Shown here piece after piece: positions 4,127 to 5,513 of a stretch of DNA of 5,513 nt. The notes below the pieces were generated by a model, which ran no database searches, was not told the DNA's origin, and saw only the letters and a program-made list of their open reading frames with translations. Positions within the stretch are counted from its first letter, which is position 1. Each line of letters begins with the position of its first letter. A program made the position numbers and the translations under genes. Source of the stretch: Candidatus Njordarchaeota archaeon (GTDB lineage Archaea > Thermoproteota > JANJXX01 > Panguiarchaeales > Panguiarchaeaceae). The DNA lies in assembly GCA_029855985.1 (NCBI GenBank), contig JAGSHR010000193.1, positions 1-5,513 of the forward strand, read 5' to 3'.

Positions 4127-5513
4127 TCAGAATAAAACGTCCCAGATGTCTTTTATCGGACTCTTAACAGCTTTTTTCTCGCTTGCGGATCCGCTTGAAC
4201 CTACTAAGTCAAATCCTCCTAAATCCATCGGAATTCCTAATTCTGGAATGTTAATATCTGGAATAGTAAACGGAGGAACATTCGAAGGAGGAGTAGGTGG
4301 AGGAGTAGTATTAGGTTTGGGTTTAGGTGTCGTAATCGTAGGCACATCGGGAATAGTCAGCTCTGGAATATCTACCCTTGGTATTACATCCACCCTTGGT
4401 ATGGACACTGTACCTATATCAATCTTCGGAATAGCGGTGGTGTCTATTCCGACATCTATCTTTGTTAACACATTCTCGAATGTCTTCACAGCCGTATCGA
4501 GTCCGGTTTTAAGCCTTATGTTGAGATCAATATCATTATTCAACCCGATATCTGGTTTAATACCCGATATCTCATCGACCAAGTTTAGATCGATATTAAT
4601 TTTGGGCTGGAGCGTACTAATTTCACCAGACTCTTTGAGATAGCCTAAACCGACACTTAAACCCTTCTTGGCAAGGTTTTCAGCCACTGGTTTTAGCATT
4701 CCACTAACATCATCAAGCTTTTCTCTCACAATGTCGAATATATTCTCCTCCTTGAGAACGGGATAGTCCATCATAGCTTTTTCTTCAGCTTTGCTTACAT
4801 CTTCCAGAACTTCATCCAAAACTTCAACGGCCTTTGCACTTGCTTTAGCTTCTTCACCTCCGTAAATGTCTCTCAAAGTCTTTGCGAGTTCTCTGCGGTT
4901 TTCTTTACTCATCAATCTCTGAATTGCTAAATCTTTCTCAGATGGCTCGACAACTTCTTTAATTTTATCCCAACCAAGGATTTTATCTATTGGACTCTCT
5001 TTAATTACCCTTTCTCTCTCGATAAGGTCTTCTGGCTTAACTACTTTGCCTACAACTTTCTCAATCTTCTTACTCTCTCTTACGATTTCTCTCGTGAGGT
5101 CTGGCAGAAATCTGACTTCAGTTACTCTCAATCTTCTCATCGGTTCGATAACACTTACAACATCTCCATTCTTTACTCTGAAGTATCTAACGTTGTTCTC
5201 TCTAAAAACAGCTTTCTCCTCTCCCTTCTTTGCTATCTCCTCAGCTTTAATCAACGTTCTTAAATTAATTCTACCAACTCCTTCATGCTTGAACTCGTCT
5301 ATAAGTTTGTCAAGCACTTTACTATACTCGGAAGGCGTTGCAAGCAATTCTGCGTCCACATTAGGAACTTTACCAATCTCAGATATTCTCTGCAATAAAG
5401 AACTGAATTCATTCAAAGATGTCGGTAGTTTTTCAAAAGTGTGCACATCTATGGCACCCCCTTCTGAAATCTCCCTTATTACTGTACTTTCAGCACCTTC
5501 ATAATCCAAAATG
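4127..5513 (-). CDS. Large charged protein with C-terminal Ile-Pro repeat tail (at least 460 aa; 5' end outside window)
   Basis: The frame is open to the right edge. A TTG at 5509 could start it, but only 4 bases of upstream sequence are visible, so the true start is probably outside. Residue numbers count from TTG 5509. Residues 1-290 are Lys/Glu-rich and mostly helical (for example LIKAEEIAKKGEEKAVF and SAKAVEVLDEVLEDVSKAEE), with a beta-like patch at about 106-133. Residues about 300-360 alternate aliphatic and Asp/Asn residues (INIDLNL; NNDIDLNIRL). Residues 360-430 carry repeated Ile-Pro units (IPKID, IPRVD, IPRVD, IPEL, IPDV, then IPDI, IPEL, IPMD) around a Thr/Pro linker at 391-413. 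The end is a Ser/Gly stretch and KDIWDVLF. No signal peptide or membrane helix is visible. I recognise no family. Its position before the membrane-protein genes suggests a virion-internal, scaffold-like or fibrous component; this is inference. Confidence 0.85.
   Translation of the reverse strand, partial: ILDYEGAESTVIREISEGGAIDVHTFEKLPTSLNEFSSLLQRISEIGKVPNVDAELLATPSEYSKVLDKLIDEFKHEGVGRINLRTLIKAEEIAKKGEEKAVFRENNVRYFRVKNGDVVSVIEPMRRLRVTEVRFLPDLTREIVRESKKIEKVVGKVVKPEDLIERERVIKESPIDKILGWDKIKEVVEPSEKDLAIQRLMSKENRRELAKTLRDIYGGEEAKASAKAVEVLDEVLEDVSKAEEKAMMDYPVLKEENIFDIVREKLDDVSGMLKPVAENLAKKGLSVGLGYLKESGEISTLQPKINIDLNLVDEISGIKPDIGLNNDIDLNIRLKTGLDTAVKTFENVLTKIDVGIDTTAIPKIDIGTVSIPRVDVIPRVDIPELTIPDVPTITTPKPKPNTTPPPTPPSNVPPFTIPDINIPELGIPMDLGGFDLVGSSGSASEKKAVKSPIKDIWDVLF
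4367..4402 (-). repeat. Tandem 18-bp repeat encoding IPRVDV / IPRVDI
   Basis: Two adjacent 18-bp units (4402-4385 and 4384-4367, minus strand) share the identical core ATACCAAGGGT and differ at only a few bases. They encode residues 370-381 of the large charged protein. The near-identity at DNA level indicates a fairly recent slippage or unequal-crossover duplication within the Ile-Pro repeat tail. Confidence 0.8.

Noticed and set aside
4077..4643. 188-aa plus-strand reading frame opposite the Ile-Pro protein
   Set aside because: It is the antisense shadow of the repeat tail; its Gly/Ser/Ile-rich low-complexity translation follows from the complementary codons, and the minus-strand frame is much longer and in operon context.
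5046..5504. 152-aa plus-strand reading frame opposite the large charged protein
   Set aside because: Ser/Leu/Thr-rich antisense of Lys/Glu-rich coding sequence; no ribosome binding site is evident and it overlaps a well-supported gene completely.
1..5513. tRNA, rRNA, CRISPR array, insertion sequence or attachment site
   Set aside because: No cloverleaf, regularly spaced repeats, transposase motifs or terminal inverted repeats were seen on either strand; almost every base is accounted for by genes.

Overview
The window looks like part of an archaeal virus, provirus or related integrated element, most likely from a hyperthermophilic euryarchaeon (Archaeoglobales or a similar group; this is an inference). 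The supporting signs are a Lys/Glu/Ile/Val-rich proteome, AGA/AGG arginine and ATA isoleucine codons, TTG and GTG starts, strong GGAGGTGA-type ribosome binding sites before nearly every gene, an archaeal HVO_A0114-type winged-helix protein at the left edge, and a large sequon-rich (N-X-S/T) surface protein. No integrase, polymerase, packaging ATPase or attachment site is visible, so the viral assignment rests on layout and protein architecture only.

Layout. Positions 1-275 (+) hold the 3' part of a winged-helix DNA-binding protein whose reading frame is open to the left edge. It converges, with a 2-nt gap, on a tightly packed minus-strand operon filling the rest of the window (5513 down to 278). 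In transcription order the operon encodes: a protein of at least 460 aa, soluble-looking, with a Lys/Glu-rich helical front and an Ile-Pro repeat tail (5' end outside the window); an 89-aa two-helix membrane protein; a 736-aa spike-like surface protein (signal peptide, probable jelly-roll domain, about five beta-sandwich repeats, three C-terminal membrane helices); a 126-aa and a 134/137-aa membrane protein; a 59/62-aa small beta-rich protein; a probable 31-codon ORF with an ATA or internal TTG start; and a 107-aa very basic protein. Genes overlap or are separated by at most about 10 nt, which indicates translational coupling. No gene-free stretch reaches 300 bases.

How they may work together. 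Four consecutive membrane proteins, one with a large probably glycosylated ectodomain, fit a virion envelope or cell-surface complex: the 736-aa protein as the receptor-binding spike and the small multi-helix proteins as envelope matrix or spike partners. The upstream Ile-Pro repeat protein and the downstream basic protein could be internal or nucleic-acid-associated components. The ectodomain-coding part of the spike gene is clearly more AT-rich than its membrane-anchor part and its neighbours, with the shift at a proline-rich linker. This suggests modular exchange or fast divergence of the recognition region.
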